Origin: Tridacna crocea
Lineage: Eukaryota; Mollusca; Bivalvia; Cardiida; Cardiidae
Assembly (NCBI GenBank): GCA_943736015.1
Contig: OX031063.1
Span: forward strand, 37,044,172-37,108,171
Reading direction: 5' to 3'
DNA: 64,000 nucleotides
Shown here: positions 33,801 to 40,013 of the stretch, piece after piece
Layout of the letters: each line of letters opens with the position of its first letter
Position numbering within the stretch: the stretch's first letter is position 1
Notes under the pieces: model-generated
The model's input: only the letters and a program-made list of their open reading frames with translations
Told to the model about the DNA's origin: nothing
Databases searched by the model: none
Translations under genes and position numbers: made by a program

Positions 33801-34811
33801 AAAATGCTGGTAACCAGCATTTTCTCCTATTTCGGCAATGTTTTCAAAAGCCTTATTTTTGTCTCGGTCGTATAAGTCCGGTATAGCGTGGTGAAAGGTT
33901 AAGTAATTTCTTACTTAAAAATTATTTCAACGGTCTCCGAATAGCAGGGGTACACCCTAACTTAATCAACATCAGTATTTCTCTGTAGAATGCAATACAT
34001 AGGCAAAAAAAAAAATCCATTACTTTAGGCAAACGGATTACCAATCTAGATGCAACGACTGATGACAGAAAATGAATAGATTCATGTAGAAGAAGTCTCC
34101 CTATCCCCACCCATTGGGAAAAAACGCAAAATTTGGAATTTATTATTATATGACGAAACTAACGGTCTGGATTTCATGTTAAACTCGCCAAAAATATTTA
34201 TGCAAGTACAAGTTCTTGTAGAAAACGAGAGTAGATCTTACAAGAAGGGAATAGCAATGCGTTCAAGATTCGGATAGGGTATGAAAACTTCACGATTTTA
34301 TTTTTTGTTCTACGTCTCATTAATTAATCCTGTTTTGTCTTTGATAGATGACAACCAGGGAAGCTGCATTTCTTGCGGAAGGACTTTCCTGAAGAAATAT
34401 GACGTCACTTCAGACAAATGTGTAGACTGTCTTAGATCAAACTCGCCGGCCTCCTCTCCGAAGCAGACTCGCCCTGTGAGTGACTTCAGCATATCAAAAT
34501 TAACAAACAATGACGGCACCCACGGAAAGACTTCCCAAGTCAGCCATTCCAGCTTGTATGATCCACGATATATACCCAGCATGTACAATTCAATGATGCT
34601 TATGGCGCATCCAGCTAGTCAATGTGTAACACCTCAACCATTTTCGTTTGGTCTGGTTCCAGTTTTCAGTAGGTTCGGTGCACCGGAAATACGTTCTCTA
34701 CCCTATTCCGCAGGACTTGTGCCCGGTTTTGATATGCCAATGTCTGTGCAAGAAGGGTATCACTCCCAGATATCTTCAAGGAGGGACTGGTCAGGGCTGG
34801 TTGCCAAGTGA
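13031..34811 (+). CDS. PRDM-family PR/SET and six-C2H2-zinc-finger transcription regulator (whole gene, 7 coding exons)
   Basis: Spliced CDS: 13031-13225, 28956-29244, 30267-30764, 31680-31849, 32361-32526, 33284-33367, 34348-34811. Every junction has GT/AG and a matching phase, giving 1866 nt (621 residues plus stop). Residues ~20-150 form a PR domain: [15 protein letters not shown], then RHCNWVRFL (the conserved NW of PR domains), then an [11 protein letters not shown] segment where many PRDMs have a WY motif. Next comes a Ser/Pro/Thr-rich linker of ~150 residues, six tandem C2H2 fingers with TGEKP-type linkers, and a tail with two CxxC pairs (SCISCG, KCVDCL). PRDM proteins are nuclear DNA-binding regulators, often of cell fate, and many lack methyltransferase activity. 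The paralogue is unresolved: finger count and the SSSLN / KRFTASS wording of fingers 2-3 recall PRDM14, but I cannot confirm this. The start codon has a good context (A at -3, G at +4). Non-coding 5' exons cannot be excluded. Confidence 0.88.
13298..13521 (-). mobile_element. MITE-1 copy in PRDM intron 1
   Basis: Begins 72 nt after the exon 1 donor. The core has GTGGAAAAAGGAG / CTCCTTTTTCCAC, a mirrored change. A MITE-2 copy abuts its right end. Confidence 0.88.
13521..13683 (-). mobile_element. MITE-2 copy in PRDM intron 1
   Basis: Directly abuts the MITE-1 copy ending at 13521. Ends TTACCAGCCGAAGGGTTAA. Confidence 0.75.
13690..13920 (-). mobile_element. diverged MITE-1 copy
   Basis: The long arm contains a short tandem duplication (GTCCAAAATGG...GTCCAAATTAG). 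The core is mismatched (GCTATTTACTAACATT). Confidence 0.65.
13975..14040. mobile_element. MITE-2 hairpin fragment
   Basis: GATCAGACCGCAC TGAAC GCGCAGTCTGATC, with no outer arms. Confidence 0.55.
14235..14500. mobile_element. MITE-3 copy (GTCTCGGATCAGCC hairpins)
   Basis: Two GTCTCGG(A/T)T(C/T)AGCCTG hairpins lie between inverted GGGCATTCGGACATT... / ...CAGAATGCCCC ends. The repeat type recalls bivalve genomes. Confidence 0.7.
14487..14610 (-). mobile_element. MITE-1 fragment
   Basis: A worn core (GTGTTAATTATCAG) and short arm remain, adjoining a MITE-3 copy. Confidence 0.4.
14635..14962 (+). repeat. direct duplication of ~110 bp
   Basis: TGGAAGCTTTCCGTCAATGA ... CATTACTGTCATCTTGACGG ... 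GAGGGTAT occurs at 14638-14750 and 14860-14960. Confidence 0.75.
15186..15384. mobile_element. MITE-5 copy
   Basis: GGGCCCGTATTCACCAACGA ... GTTGTTAAATACGGACCC. The hairpin has several mismatches. Confidence 0.78.
15548..15733. mobile_element. MITE-5 copy, worn ends
   Basis: GATTGGATAAACTAAATGGTTTAGCCAATC-type centre (two paired arms). The left end is TTCATCAGCCATTC and the right end is lost in CTCGGGCC. Confidence 0.68.
15947..15982 (+). repeat. (GA)n microsatellite
   Basis: Interrupted GA run. Complement of the CT run at 5836 in the inverted partner context. Confidence 0.9.
16005..16355 (-). repeat. dispersed repeat, inverted partner of 5461-5790
   Basis: Flanked on its left by a GA run (15947-15982), mirroring the CT run beside the other copy. 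It has an extra tandem AGTGATAG(A/G)TACTAAATCCGC duplication. Confidence 0.8.
16367..16598 (-). mobile_element. MITE-1 copy, full length
   Basis: Near consensus. An A12 run expands the long arm, and the core centre is GGTTACC. Confidence 0.9.
16655..16746 (+). mobile_element. MITE-1 copy with internal deletion
   Basis: The short arm and half core (CATTGAGGGAAAAGG) are joined almost directly to the right end (GTCGTTTTGGTAAAGAG). Confidence 0.55.
16850..17095 (+). mobile_element. diverged MITE-1 copy
   Basis: The core ATGCTGGTAACCAGCAT is intact, but ~22 bp are inserted before ACATTTTCTCC. The right end is CTGTCTGGTAACGGGTAA. Confidence 0.6.
17282..17539 (-). mobile_element. MITE-1 copy with partial core duplication
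   Basis: The segment AGAAAACATTGTGGGAAAAG is present twice in tandem on one side of the palindrome (17388-17442), a slippage scar. Otherwise near consensus. Confidence 0.88.
17540..17660 (-). mobile_element. MITE-1 fragment
   Basis: Half core (AATGTGGGTAAAAGAG ... CGCACAATATTTT) and a short-arm remnant directly follow the previous copy. Confidence 0.45.
17689..17919 (+). mobile_element. MITE-1 copy, full length
   Basis: TTAACCCATTTACC...GTAGTAACGAGTTCA. The core is intact apart from CACAAAG for CACAATG. Confidence 0.85.
17955..18310 (+). mobile_element. cluster of MITE-1 fragments and a partial copy
   Basis: 17955-18036 is a minus fragment. 18037-18225 is a plus copy with core GCTGGTCACCAGC. 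18230-18310 is a second core (GCTGATCACCAGC) after an A-run. Both cores are palindromic with different centres. Confidence 0.65.
18350..18500 (+). mobile_element. degenerate MITE-1 copy
   Basis: Recognised by AGGCTTTTGCAAACATTGCAG and TCTATCCTTTCAAAGAC. The palindrome is lost. Confidence 0.45.
18613..19115. mobile_element. MITE-4 copy with nested MITE-1
   Basis: GAGCCATGCTCTGTGAAAAG and CCTTTGTCAGGGCGTGGCTC form the inverted ends. The hairpin CAGGTCAGCCTGCGCAG/CGCAGGCTGACCTG is perfect. MITE-1 18781-19009 sits inside. Confidence 0.72.
18781..19009 (+). mobile_element. MITE-1 copy nested in a MITE-4 copy
   Basis: TTAACCCTTTCCC...GGTAAAGAGTTAA inserted within the hairpin element 18613-19115, whose two parts resume on either side. 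Confidence 0.88.
19116..19847. other. unique sequence in PRDM intron 1
   Basis: MITE-free. No splice-compatible coding frame found. Confidence 0.4.
19848..19955. mobile_element. isolated MITE-1 subfamily C core with mirrored changes
   Basis: GTAACAAAAGGAG / CTCCTTTTGTTAC around TTGCTCGTGACGAGCAA. The change from GTGGGAAAAGG to GTAACAAAAGG is present on both arms. Outer arms are unrecognisable. Confidence 0.7.
20534..20735 (+). mobile_element. diverged MITE-1 copy
   Basis: The core is imperfect (GAAATGCTGATAACCAGCATT). The right end is GCCGTTTGGTACATAGTTAA. Confidence 0.7.
20736..21539. other. unique sequence in PRDM intron 1
   Basis: Contains a small GC palindrome, GGTCGCCCGG/CCGGCGACC, at ~21065. 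An 87-codon frame here has no recognisable domain. Confidence 0.4.
21872..22100 (-). mobile_element. MITE-1 copy, full length, mixed A/B arms
   Basis: The core is type A (GCTGGTTACCAGC). The short arm is type B (CCGTAAAAACCAGGGATTG and GGGAAAGGGTTAA), suggesting recombination between subfamilies. Confidence 0.82.
22440..22660 (+). mobile_element. two tandem MITE-2-like half elements
   Basis: AATCTAGGATCAGA...GTCTGATCTTGATCTACACC...CAGATATTTC occurs at ~22458 and ~22584. The 126-bp period indicates tandem duplication. Confidence 0.6.
23466..23691 (-). mobile_element. MITE-1 copy, full length, with core deletion
   Basis: The centre is ATGCTTACCAGCAT, missing three bases relative to consensus. 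The stem ACTGTGGG / CCCACAGT is otherwise perfect. Confidence 0.9.
23692..24260. other. unique sequence in PRDM intron 1
   Basis: Contains a full CRE palindrome TGACGTCA at ~23973 and TTAATTGAGGTAATTAG homeodomain-like cores at ~24073. A regulatory role is speculative. Confidence 0.3.
24261..24656. mobile_element. composite MITE-1 with two cores
   Basis: A short arm (24261-24299) joins a long arm with a local duplication of CATTTGCAGACGAC, then a core, then GTGTGGTAACCAGC and a second half core and long arm ending GGTAAAGGGTTAA. At least two copies recombined here. Confidence 0.75.
24658..24885 (+). mobile_element. MITE-1 subfamily B copy, full length
   Basis: Core TTGCTCGTAACGAGCAA, perfect stem ACTGTGGG / CCCACAGT. 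One base separates its TTAA from that of the preceding composite. Confidence 0.9.
25239..25453 (+). mobile_element. MITE-1 copy
   Basis: GTTAACGCTTTATC start, core ATGCCGGAAGCCAGCAT. Its right TTAA (25450-25453) is shared with the next copy. Confidence 0.78.
25450..25677 (-). mobile_element. MITE-1 subfamily B copy, full length
   Basis: Core TTGCTCGTTACGAGCAA. TTAACCCTTTCCC...GGGAAAGGGTTAA. Confidence 0.9.
26001..26448 (+). mobile_element. MITE-2 copy interrupted by MITE-1
   Basis: TTAACCCTTTGGCTGC starts it. The MITE-1 copy 26171-26401 splits it, and TATAGCAGGATAAGGGTTAA closes it. It is full length once the insert is discounted. Confidence 0.85.
26171..26401 (+). mobile_element. MITE-1 copy nested in a MITE-2 copy
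   Basis: Near-consensus element inserted into a TTAA of the MITE-2 copy 26001-26448. The MITE-2 sequence continues after it. Confidence 0.9.
26760..27020. mobile_element. diverged MITE-4 copy
   Basis: The ends GTATTGCTCCGGCAAAGGGG and CCCCTTTTCACAGAGCAAG are inverted. The hairpin is weak. Confidence 0.55.
27261..27503. mobile_element. MITE-3 copy
   Basis: GCGACATGCGAAAAGGGG ... CCCTTTTCGCGTGTTC ends. The inner hairpin GATCAGCCTGCGCAG/CGCAGGCTGATC is near perfect. Confidence 0.75.
27819..27856 (+). repeat. (TG)n microsatellite
   Basis: 19 perfect TG units in PRDM intron 1. Confidence 0.95.
28790..28925 (-). mobile_element. MITE-2 copy abutting PRDM exon 2
   Basis: The right end CGCTTAGCAGTCTAAAGGTTAA finishes 30 nt before the exon 2 acceptor. 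The hairpin is imperfect (GATTCGAGTACAC). Confidence 0.72.
28956..29244 (+). CDS. PRDM gene exon 2: second half of PR domain
   Basis: Preceded by a poly-T tract and AACAG acceptor, followed by a GTAAAA donor. Phase 0 in, phase 1 out. It encodes the PR-domain core ([23 protein letters not shown]) and the start of the acidic/Thr linker. The 15.7-kb intron before it splits the PR domain. Confidence 0.87.
29278..29490 (+). mobile_element. diverged MITE-1 copy after PRDM exon 2
   Basis: It has CCCTTAGGACAAAAG arms and a core broken by an A-run. It is nearly identical to 29712-29895 and shares TTAA 29487-29490 with the copy between them. Confidence 0.8.
29487..29715 (+). mobile_element. MITE-1 copy, full length
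   Basis: Near-consensus, sandwiched between two near-identical diverged copies. The core has GGGAAACGG against CCTTTTCCCG, so the stem is not fully symmetric. Confidence 0.9.
29712..29895 (+). mobile_element. diverged MITE-1 copy, duplicate of 29278-29490
   Basis: It lacks the first ~25 bp of the other copy but keeps a more complete core centre (ATGCTGGTAACCAGCAT). The long arm is almost identical, so the two copies share a recent origin. Confidence 0.82.
29898..29980 (+). repeat. intronic direct repeat, partner of 30832-30915
   Basis: GTGATCTTGATATACCC...TTTTGTCCCGTGTTTGGCAT...GTGTACCTTGTTTGTC. Lies upstream of PRDM exon 3. Confidence 0.75.
30267..30764 (+). CDS. PRDM gene exon 3: Ser/Pro linker and most of zinc finger 1
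   Basis: TAACAG acceptor and GTGAGT donor, phase 1 in and out. It encodes a Glu-rich start (VKEETEEN), a low-complexity Ser/Pro/Thr stretch with repeated TSP and SPS motifs, a basic [10 protein letters not shown] patch, and finger 1 (CDVCGKKF...HIRTH). The linker is probably disordered. Confidence 0.9.
30832..30915 (+). repeat. intronic direct repeat, partner of 29898-29980
   Basis: Same sequence with ~12 changes, downstream of exon 3, so a copy flanks the exon on each side. Confidence 0.75.
31231..31431 (+). mobile_element. MITE-1 copy in PRDM intron 3
   Basis: TTAACCCTTCACC start. Its right end is fused through TTAA 31428-31431 to the next copy. Confidence 0.82.
31428..31662 (+). mobile_element. 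MITE-1 copy abutting PRDM exon 4
   Basis: Near-consensus with core GCTGGTTACCAGC. The right end GTCGTTTGATAAAGAG is followed only ~17 nt later by the exon 4 acceptor, so it must form part of the 3' splice region. Confidence 0.88.
31680..31849 (+). CDS. PRDM gene exon 4: zinc fingers 2 and 3
   Basis: Acceptor ACTATAG, donor AAG|GTAAAA. Phase 1 in, phase 0 out. It encodes GEKPH linkers and two C2H2 fingers (CDVCGKAF...HRRIH and CGVCGKRF...HRMTH). The acceptor lies only about 17 nt after the end of a MITE-1 copy. Confidence 0.92.
31991..32295. mobile_element. rearranged MITE-1 cluster in PRDM intron 4
   Basis: A minus-type long arm (31991-32060) is joined directly to a plus-type short arm (CCCGGGAAAGAAGCC) and half core, then another arm and half core (CTTGTTACCAGCATTTTC). 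The pieces are recombined. Confidence 0.65.
32361..32526 (+). CDS. PRDM gene exon 5: zinc fingers 4 and 5
   Basis: Acceptor ATTCCAG, donor GTAGGT. Phase 0 in, phase 1 out. It encodes two C2H2 fingers (CQLCSKSF...HMYVH and CDVCNRGF...HLLLH) joined by an atypical linker, NGSWPYR, in place of TGEKPYR. Confidence 0.92.
32598..32795 (-). mobile_element. two MITE-1 fragments
   Basis: A half core with the short arm GGGTCATTAAAACGAGGGATT, followed by ATGCCGGTAACTAGCG and a second short-arm piece. Confidence 0.5.
32796..32926. mobile_element. short TTAA-ended element related to MITE-2
   Basis: The ends TTAAACTCTTTCGGC and GGCTGAAAGAGTTAA form inverted repeats. The interior lacks the GATCAGACTGCAC hairpin. 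Confidence 0.5.
33284..33367 (+). CDS. PRDM gene exon 6: zinc finger 6
   Basis: 84 nt between a TTACCCTAG acceptor and a GTAAGT donor, phase 1 in and out. It encodes a GDKPH linker and one finger (CPTCQKKF...HLKTH). The exon is too short to stand out as an ORF. It was found from reading frame and splice phase. Confidence 0.9.
33745..33903 (-). mobile_element. MITE-1 copy lacking part of the long arm
   Basis: Core GCTGGTAACCAGC. The outer stem GACGGAAAAGG / CCTATTTCGGC is only partly symmetric. Ends GGTGAAAGGTTAA. Confidence 0.7.
34348..34811 (+). CDS. PRDM gene exon 7: C-terminal tail and stop
   Basis: Acceptor TTGATAG, phase 1 in, TGA stop at the end. The tail begins with two CxxC pairs about 17 residues apart (SCISCG ... 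KCVDCL), which could bind zinc in a non-C2H2 way. It continues as a Ser/Pro/Met-rich tail of ~120 residues with no known domain. The frame is also open upstream of the acceptor, but the phase match fixes the exon start. Confidence 0.85.
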
Positions 34812-35084
34812 AAGACATTTGATAGTGTTTATAGATTCGCCAGAGGGTTTAATGTGCTATACATGTGCATAGTCCCATCAAGGACGGTCTGAAACTAGTT
34901 AGTATTCTTGTTATACATATATTGTTGTAAAAAATTGTTCACGAGTTTTTGTGTCATCAAATGGCATTCTTTACCTTTTCTCCCTATATCGGGTGTGATA
35001 CGAAGCTGACACTTTGAAACCTCTGTGATATTTAAGTCTATTTAAAACCCGGATTGAATTATTCGGATATTTTAGCAAATAGCT

Positions 35085-35280
35085 CTTTAACACAGAATCC
35101 TAGGCCTTGATGAAGATTGCGTTTGAAAATATCGTGGGAGGAGGAGAAAAAGCTGGATATCAGCATTTTCTCCATTCCCCATTTTTTTAAATCGCATCAA
35201 AGACAAATCCCCTTGGTATGTGAGCCTCATTGGATATGCTGTCATAAGTGCTTTCAGTTTGGTAAAGTAGTTATAGTGTA
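35085..35280 (+). mobile_element. diverged MITE-1 copy
   Basis: The core GCTGGATATCAGC has a different centre (GATATC), and the arms have drifted. Confidence 0.6.
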
Positions 35281-35557
35281 ATTCTGTGTGTGTGTTTTTT
35301 TTTGTTTTTTTTTTGTATAGAGATAATTTTCATCGTAGGCCTAAGATCAGATCGCAGGTCTTAAGCAGTTTTGTCTCTGTATACACATGTAACGATAATT
35401 TATGAGTAAACTTTCTAGATGGAGTCAGGGCAAAAATTCAAAACCTACAAACATCCATAAGCTGCTCTGGAAAAAGGCCACAGGGTATAGATACACAACT
35501 GTAGGAAAGCGGCCCCTGTAGAACTAAGTACGACACCAAATTATCCTGTAAAAGACA

Positions 35558-35786
35558 TTAACCCAGTACCAAACAATCCCTGGTTTTGAGGACCCTGTGA
35601 TAGAAGCCTTTTGAAAACATTGACGGAAAAAGAGAAAATGCTGGTAACCAGCATTTTCTCCTTTTCCCTCAATGTTTTCTATCCTGCCAGAAATAAATTT
35701 CAGTTTTTGAGTTACGTTTATTTTGTCGTCTGCAAATGCTTTCAATTTGGACCAGTCTAAACTTTTGTCGTTTGGTAAAGAGTTAA
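35558..35786 (+). mobile_element. MITE-1 copy, full length
   Basis: TTAACCCAGTACC...GGTAAAGAGTTAA. The outer stem TTGACGG / CCCTCAA shares one non-consensus position on both arms. Confidence 0.88.
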
Positions 35787-36024
35787 CAATATTCCCACAC
35801 TGATGGCAACAGAGACCATCATCTTACACTTTACGAAACAAGAATCATCAGTTCATTGATAGGATCACAAGCTTATGCGGAAAACAGGAGCTAAATACCA
35901 ACATTATGTAAAGACGGCTATCTTACTCTGTCAAAGAGAATGTTCACATACTTACTGTCCCCAAAATGAGGACATACAACTGCACTTAGATAAACGGCAC
36001 TACAAAATAGGCGGAAAATATCAT

Positions 36025-37540
36025 ACAGTCATCTCAAACCATACACTGTATAAAGTCGGGACCTCAGTCTTACACTGTACAAAATAGGGACTTCAAACTA
36101 ACACTGTACAACAGTTGTAATCGGGACTGCAAACTTACACTGTACATAGTCGGGACTTCAAACTTACACTGTACAAAGTCGGGACCTCAAACTTACACTG
36201 TACAAAGTCGGGACCTCAAACTGACACTGTACAAAGTCGGGACCTCAAACTTTCACTGTACAAAGACGGGACCTCAAACTGACACTGTACAAAGTCGGGA
36301 CCTCAAACTGACACTGTACATAGTCGGGACTTCAAACTGACACTGTACAAAGTCGGGACTTCAAACTGACACTGTACAAAGTCTTGACCTCAAACTTACA
36401 CTGAACAAAGTCGGGACTTCAAACTTACACTGTACATAGTCGGTACTTCAAACTGACACTGTACAAAGTCGGGACTTCAAACTTACACTGTACAAAGTCG
36501 GGACTTCAAACTGACATTGTACAAAGTCGGGACCTCAAACTTACACTGTACAAAGACGGGATTTCAAACTGACACCACTGTACAATGTCGGGACTTCAAA
36601 CTTACACTGCACATAGTCGGGACCTCAAACTGACACCACTGTACAATGTCGGGACTTCAAACTTACACTATACATAGTCGGGACTTCAAACTGACACCAC
36701 TGTACAAAGTTGGGACCTCAAACTTACACTGTACATAGTCGGGACTTCAAACTGACACTGTACAAATTCGGGACCTCAAACTTAAACTGTACAAAGTCGG
36801 GACTTCAAACTGACACTGTACAAAGTCGGGAGCTCAAACTTACACTGTACAAAGACGGGACTTCAAACTGACACCACTGTACAATGTCGGGACCTCAAAC
36901 TTACACTGTACAAGGTCGAGACCTCAAACTTACCTTGTGCAAGGTTGGGACCTAAAACTTACACTGTACTAGGTCGGGACCTCAAACTTACAATGTACAA
37001 AGTCGGGACCTCAAACTTACACTGTACATAGTCGGGACCTCAAACTTACACTGTAATTAGTCGGGACCTTAAACTTACACTGTACAAAATCGGGACCGTA
37101 AACTTACACTTTATAAAACGGGACTTCAAACTAACACTGTAGAAAATAGGAACCTCAAACTTACACAGTATATAATCGGAATATCAATCTTACACTGTGA
37201 AAAATAGACTTTAAACTTACGCTGTACAAAGTCGGGACCTCAAACTTACACTGTATAAAATCGGGACTTCAGACTAACACTGCTGAAAATAGGAACTTCA
37301 AACTCACACTGTATATAAGCGGGATATCAAACTTAGCTGTGAAAATCTGTACATCAAAGTTTCACTGCACTAAGTCGGGACCGTAAACTTACACTTTACA
37401 AAACGAGACTTCAAACTAACACTGTAGAAAATAGGAACCTCAAACTCACACTGTATATAATCGGGATATCAAACTAAGCTGTGAAAAATTGGACTTTTAA
37501 GTACAAAGTCGGGACTTCAAACTTACACTGTATAAAACCA
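36025..37540 (+). repeat. 29-bp satellite, about 50 units
   Basis: Unit ACACTGTACAAAGTCGGGAC + CTCAAACTT, with CTTCAAACTG and CATAGTCGGG variants. It is homogeneous in the middle (36120-36900) and degenerate toward both ends, as expected from unequal exchange. No spacer sequences, so not a CRISPR array. Confidence 0.95.
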
Positions 37541-37579
37541 TTCCAAATGAAGACTGCCTTGTTTTCTTCGCATAATAAT

Positions 37580-37842
37580 TGGCTTGCTACACGTGAAAAG
37601 GGACACTCGGACATTTGCGTAAAGTGTCGTCTCGGATCAGCCTGCGCAATCCGCGCAGGTTAATCCGAGACGGCACATTACGCCTACATCATATTTTGTG
37701 CTCCAGTAGACTTATGCAAAACAGAGAATTTAATAAAAACGGAAAGTGTTGTTCCGGATAAGCCTTCGAGGGGTGTGCAGGCTGATCCGAGACGACACTT
37801 TACGCAAATATCTAAATGACCCTTTTCACGGGTTGCAGGTCA
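37580..37842. mobile_element. MITE-3 copy
   Basis: ACACGTGAAAAGGGACACTC ... GACCCTTTTCACGGGTTG ends and two GTCTCGGATCAGCC-type hairpins. It immediately follows the 29-bp satellite. Confidence 0.75.
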
Positions 37843-38110
37843 ACTATAGTCTAGTTCAGCACCGTTCTCGTTGCCAGGCGCTGATTCTAAAGAGAGTTAA
37901 CTACCTTTGCAATAATAATGATTAGTCTGCTATTTTCTCTAATACACAGATAAACTATTTTTAAGTTTGGTTAAATAGAAAACTTTAATAGCTCCCTTTT
38001 TGTAACGAAGATAATGTAAAATATGTAAATTTATTTTGTTCATACGTTCATTCTAGTCATTTTCATGCAAATTTGATGGTTAGATGTTTTGTAGATGTAT
38101 GATATGTATA

Positions 38111-38116
38111 AATAAA
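38111..38116 (+). promoter_or_regulatory. candidate AATAAA polyadenylation signal
   Basis: AATAAA sits in AT-rich unique sequence, with a GT-rich stretch (CTCGTGTTGCTC) about 50 nt downstream. It would end the PRDM transcript only if the 3' UTR were ~3.3 kb and included the 29-bp satellite, which is doubtful. No convincing closer signal was seen. Confidence 0.2.
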
Positions 38117-38201
38117 AACTGTTTTAATATGGCTCTATAAGAAAAGCCTTTTATCTTTTACTCGTGTTGCTCATATCCCCGCCCTTCCCCCTTTCTGTTA
38201 T

Positions 38202-38380
38202 TAATCCTTTCAAAATAATCCCATATCTAAACGACCCGAAGGAAGAAGCCTTTTTGAAACACTGTGGAAGAAGAGGAAAATGCTGGTAACCAACATTTTC
38301 ATCTTTCCCCCACAATGTTTTCTACTCGTCCAAGGATATTTGAATTTTGAGTTATATTTAAAATGACGTTTGCAAATACT
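38202..38380 (+). mobile_element. MITE-1 copy cut by a MITE-4 copy
   Basis: Starts TTAATCCTTTC and stops in the long arm at GACGTTTGCAAATACTT, where the MITE-4 element begins. Confidence 0.65.
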
Positions 38381-38602
38381 TGACGCATCCTCGAAGAGTA
38401 TAGGCCAAGCTCAGCCTGCGCAGTCTGAGCAGGCTGACCTAGGCCGAAACTTTTCGCTATTGATCGATTTTCTATTTCTCAAAGGACCAGTGTACCTAAT
38501 GATTCTATCGGTTGTCAGACTAAATCATTTTTTGTGGATCCTTGCCTTGTATAATACATCACGGAGATGCATTGGGCCCCCTTTTGTCTGAGCGTGGCCT
38601 AC
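38375..38602. mobile_element. MITE-4 copy inside a MITE-1 copy
   Basis: CTCAGCCTGCGCAG/TGAGCAGGCTGACC hairpin with the end CCCCCTTTTGTCTGAGCGTG. It interrupts the MITE-1 long arm at 38380, the reverse of the nesting at 18613-19115. Confidence 0.65.
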
Positions 38603-38655
38603 TTAATTTCAACGTTTCTAAAATTTTACTTATATTTCTGTACAAAATTAACATA

Positions 38656-38790
38656 ACATTTTACCACACTATTCGGCACCTTTTTGGACTTTGAAAAAGA
38701 GGGACAGTAGAAAATATTCTAGGAAAGGAGGAAATGACAGTTAAAGGTATTTTCCCTTTTTCCCAGACTTGCCTCTAAACATGTTAAAAA
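38656..38790 (+). mobile_element. degenerate MITE-1 copy
   Basis: Left end ACATTTTACCACAC and an eroded core (GACAGTTAAAGG). Confidence 0.5.
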
Positions 38791-38907
38791 ATGTCTTTCA
38801 AAGATCCAGTCTACCTTATCATTAGGCCTAAGTTGTTTGTCTTGCGAAATTGATTTTTAAACTTCCCCTTTTTCGACCCAGAGTATACCTACACATGACG
38901 AGAAAGC

Positions 38908-39136
38908 TTAACTCTTTACCACACAAGAAAATTTTAGACTAGTCCAAATTGAAAGCATTTGCAGACAACAAAATAGAGGTGACTGAAAAAGTGAAATTTG
39001 TTCAGGGAAGGGTAGAAAACACTGTGGGAAAAGGAGAAAATGCTGGTTACCAGCATTTTCTCCTTTTCCCACAGTGTTTTAAAAAGGCTTCTTTCTCAGG
39101 GGTGTCAAAAGTACTGATTGTGCGGTAATGGGTTCA
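38908..39136 (-). mobile_element. MITE-1 copy, full length
   Basis: TTAACTCTTTACCACAC...GGTAATGGGTTCA. Perfect stem ACTGTGGG / CCCACAGT. Confidence 0.9.
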
Positions 39137-39228
39137 GCCCATTTTCATCAACCACTCTATAAATGCATACCTAATGTAGTGCTAATATTAGAAAGTAACA
39201 TAATGTCTCATTAACTAATCCATTTGCT

Positions 39229-39457
39229 TTAACTCTTTACCAAATGACAAATTTATAGACTGGTCCAAGTTGAAAGCATTTGTAGACGACAAAATAAAAG
39301 TGCCTCAAAATTTGAATTTTGATTTGTGAAAAGTAGAAAACATTGTGGGAAAAAGAGAAAATGCTGGTTACCAGCATTTTCTCTTTTTCCCACAATGTTT
39401 TCTAAAGGCTACTTTCTCAGGGTCGTCAAAAGTATGGATTATGTGGTAATGGGTTAA
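39229..39457 (-). mobile_element. MITE-1 copy with a mirrored altered core
   Basis: GGGAAAAAGAG / CTCTTTTTCCC: the AAAAGGAG-to-AAAAAGAG change is on both arms. Confidence 0.9.
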
Positions 39458-39795
39458 GAAAATCAGCCAGTGTTACTGTGAAATTCCTGAGACTATTGGA
39501 CTAAGAACGCAAGTTCAGATGAAGACATTTATTTCGATTTCTGTGCAGAGGTAGACAAACGGAAGTCTCTTTGTTATTAAACTAACTGAAAAAAAAACCA
39601 ACAGTATTCTTTTTTTATTATTCATTTCAGTTTTTGTATTTACATGTATTTACAAAAAGAAAAAGAAACTGGAATCAGAGTAGATCTCTGTGAGCCCTTT
39701 TCTTTCCAACCAACTACAATTTAATGCGACTTTTTCTTTCTTTTTTGACATCCATAGAAAGTCTTACGAAAATTGGAGCAATTTCTTATTTTTCT

Positions 39796-40013
39796 TACCA
39801 AATAAAAAAAACGTAGCCTCGTCCACCTTGAAAGCATTTGCAGACAACAAATTAAATGTTGCTAAAATGGTGATTTTTGTTTTGATAGAGTAAAAACATT
39901 GTGGGAAAAGGAGAAAATGCTGGTAACCAGCATTTTCTCCTTTTCCCACAATGTTTTCAAAGGGCTTCTTTCGCAGAGTCGATAACATTCAGGATTGTTT
40001 GGTGAAGAGTTGA
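39796..40013 (-). mobile_element. MITE-1 copy
   Basis: The left end is worn (TTACCAAATAAAA). The core and stem are perfect, and the right end is GGTGAAGAGTTGAA. Confidence 0.8.

Noticed and set aside
34281..34347. Start of the last PRDM exon at the ATG at 34281
   Set aside because: The frame is open there, but the acceptor at 34347 gives the matching phase with exon 6, and the upstream part is a T-rich intron tract.
36025..37540. CRISPR-like array
   Set aside because: The 29-bp units are contiguous with no unique spacers, and the sequence is eukaryotic. It is a satellite.
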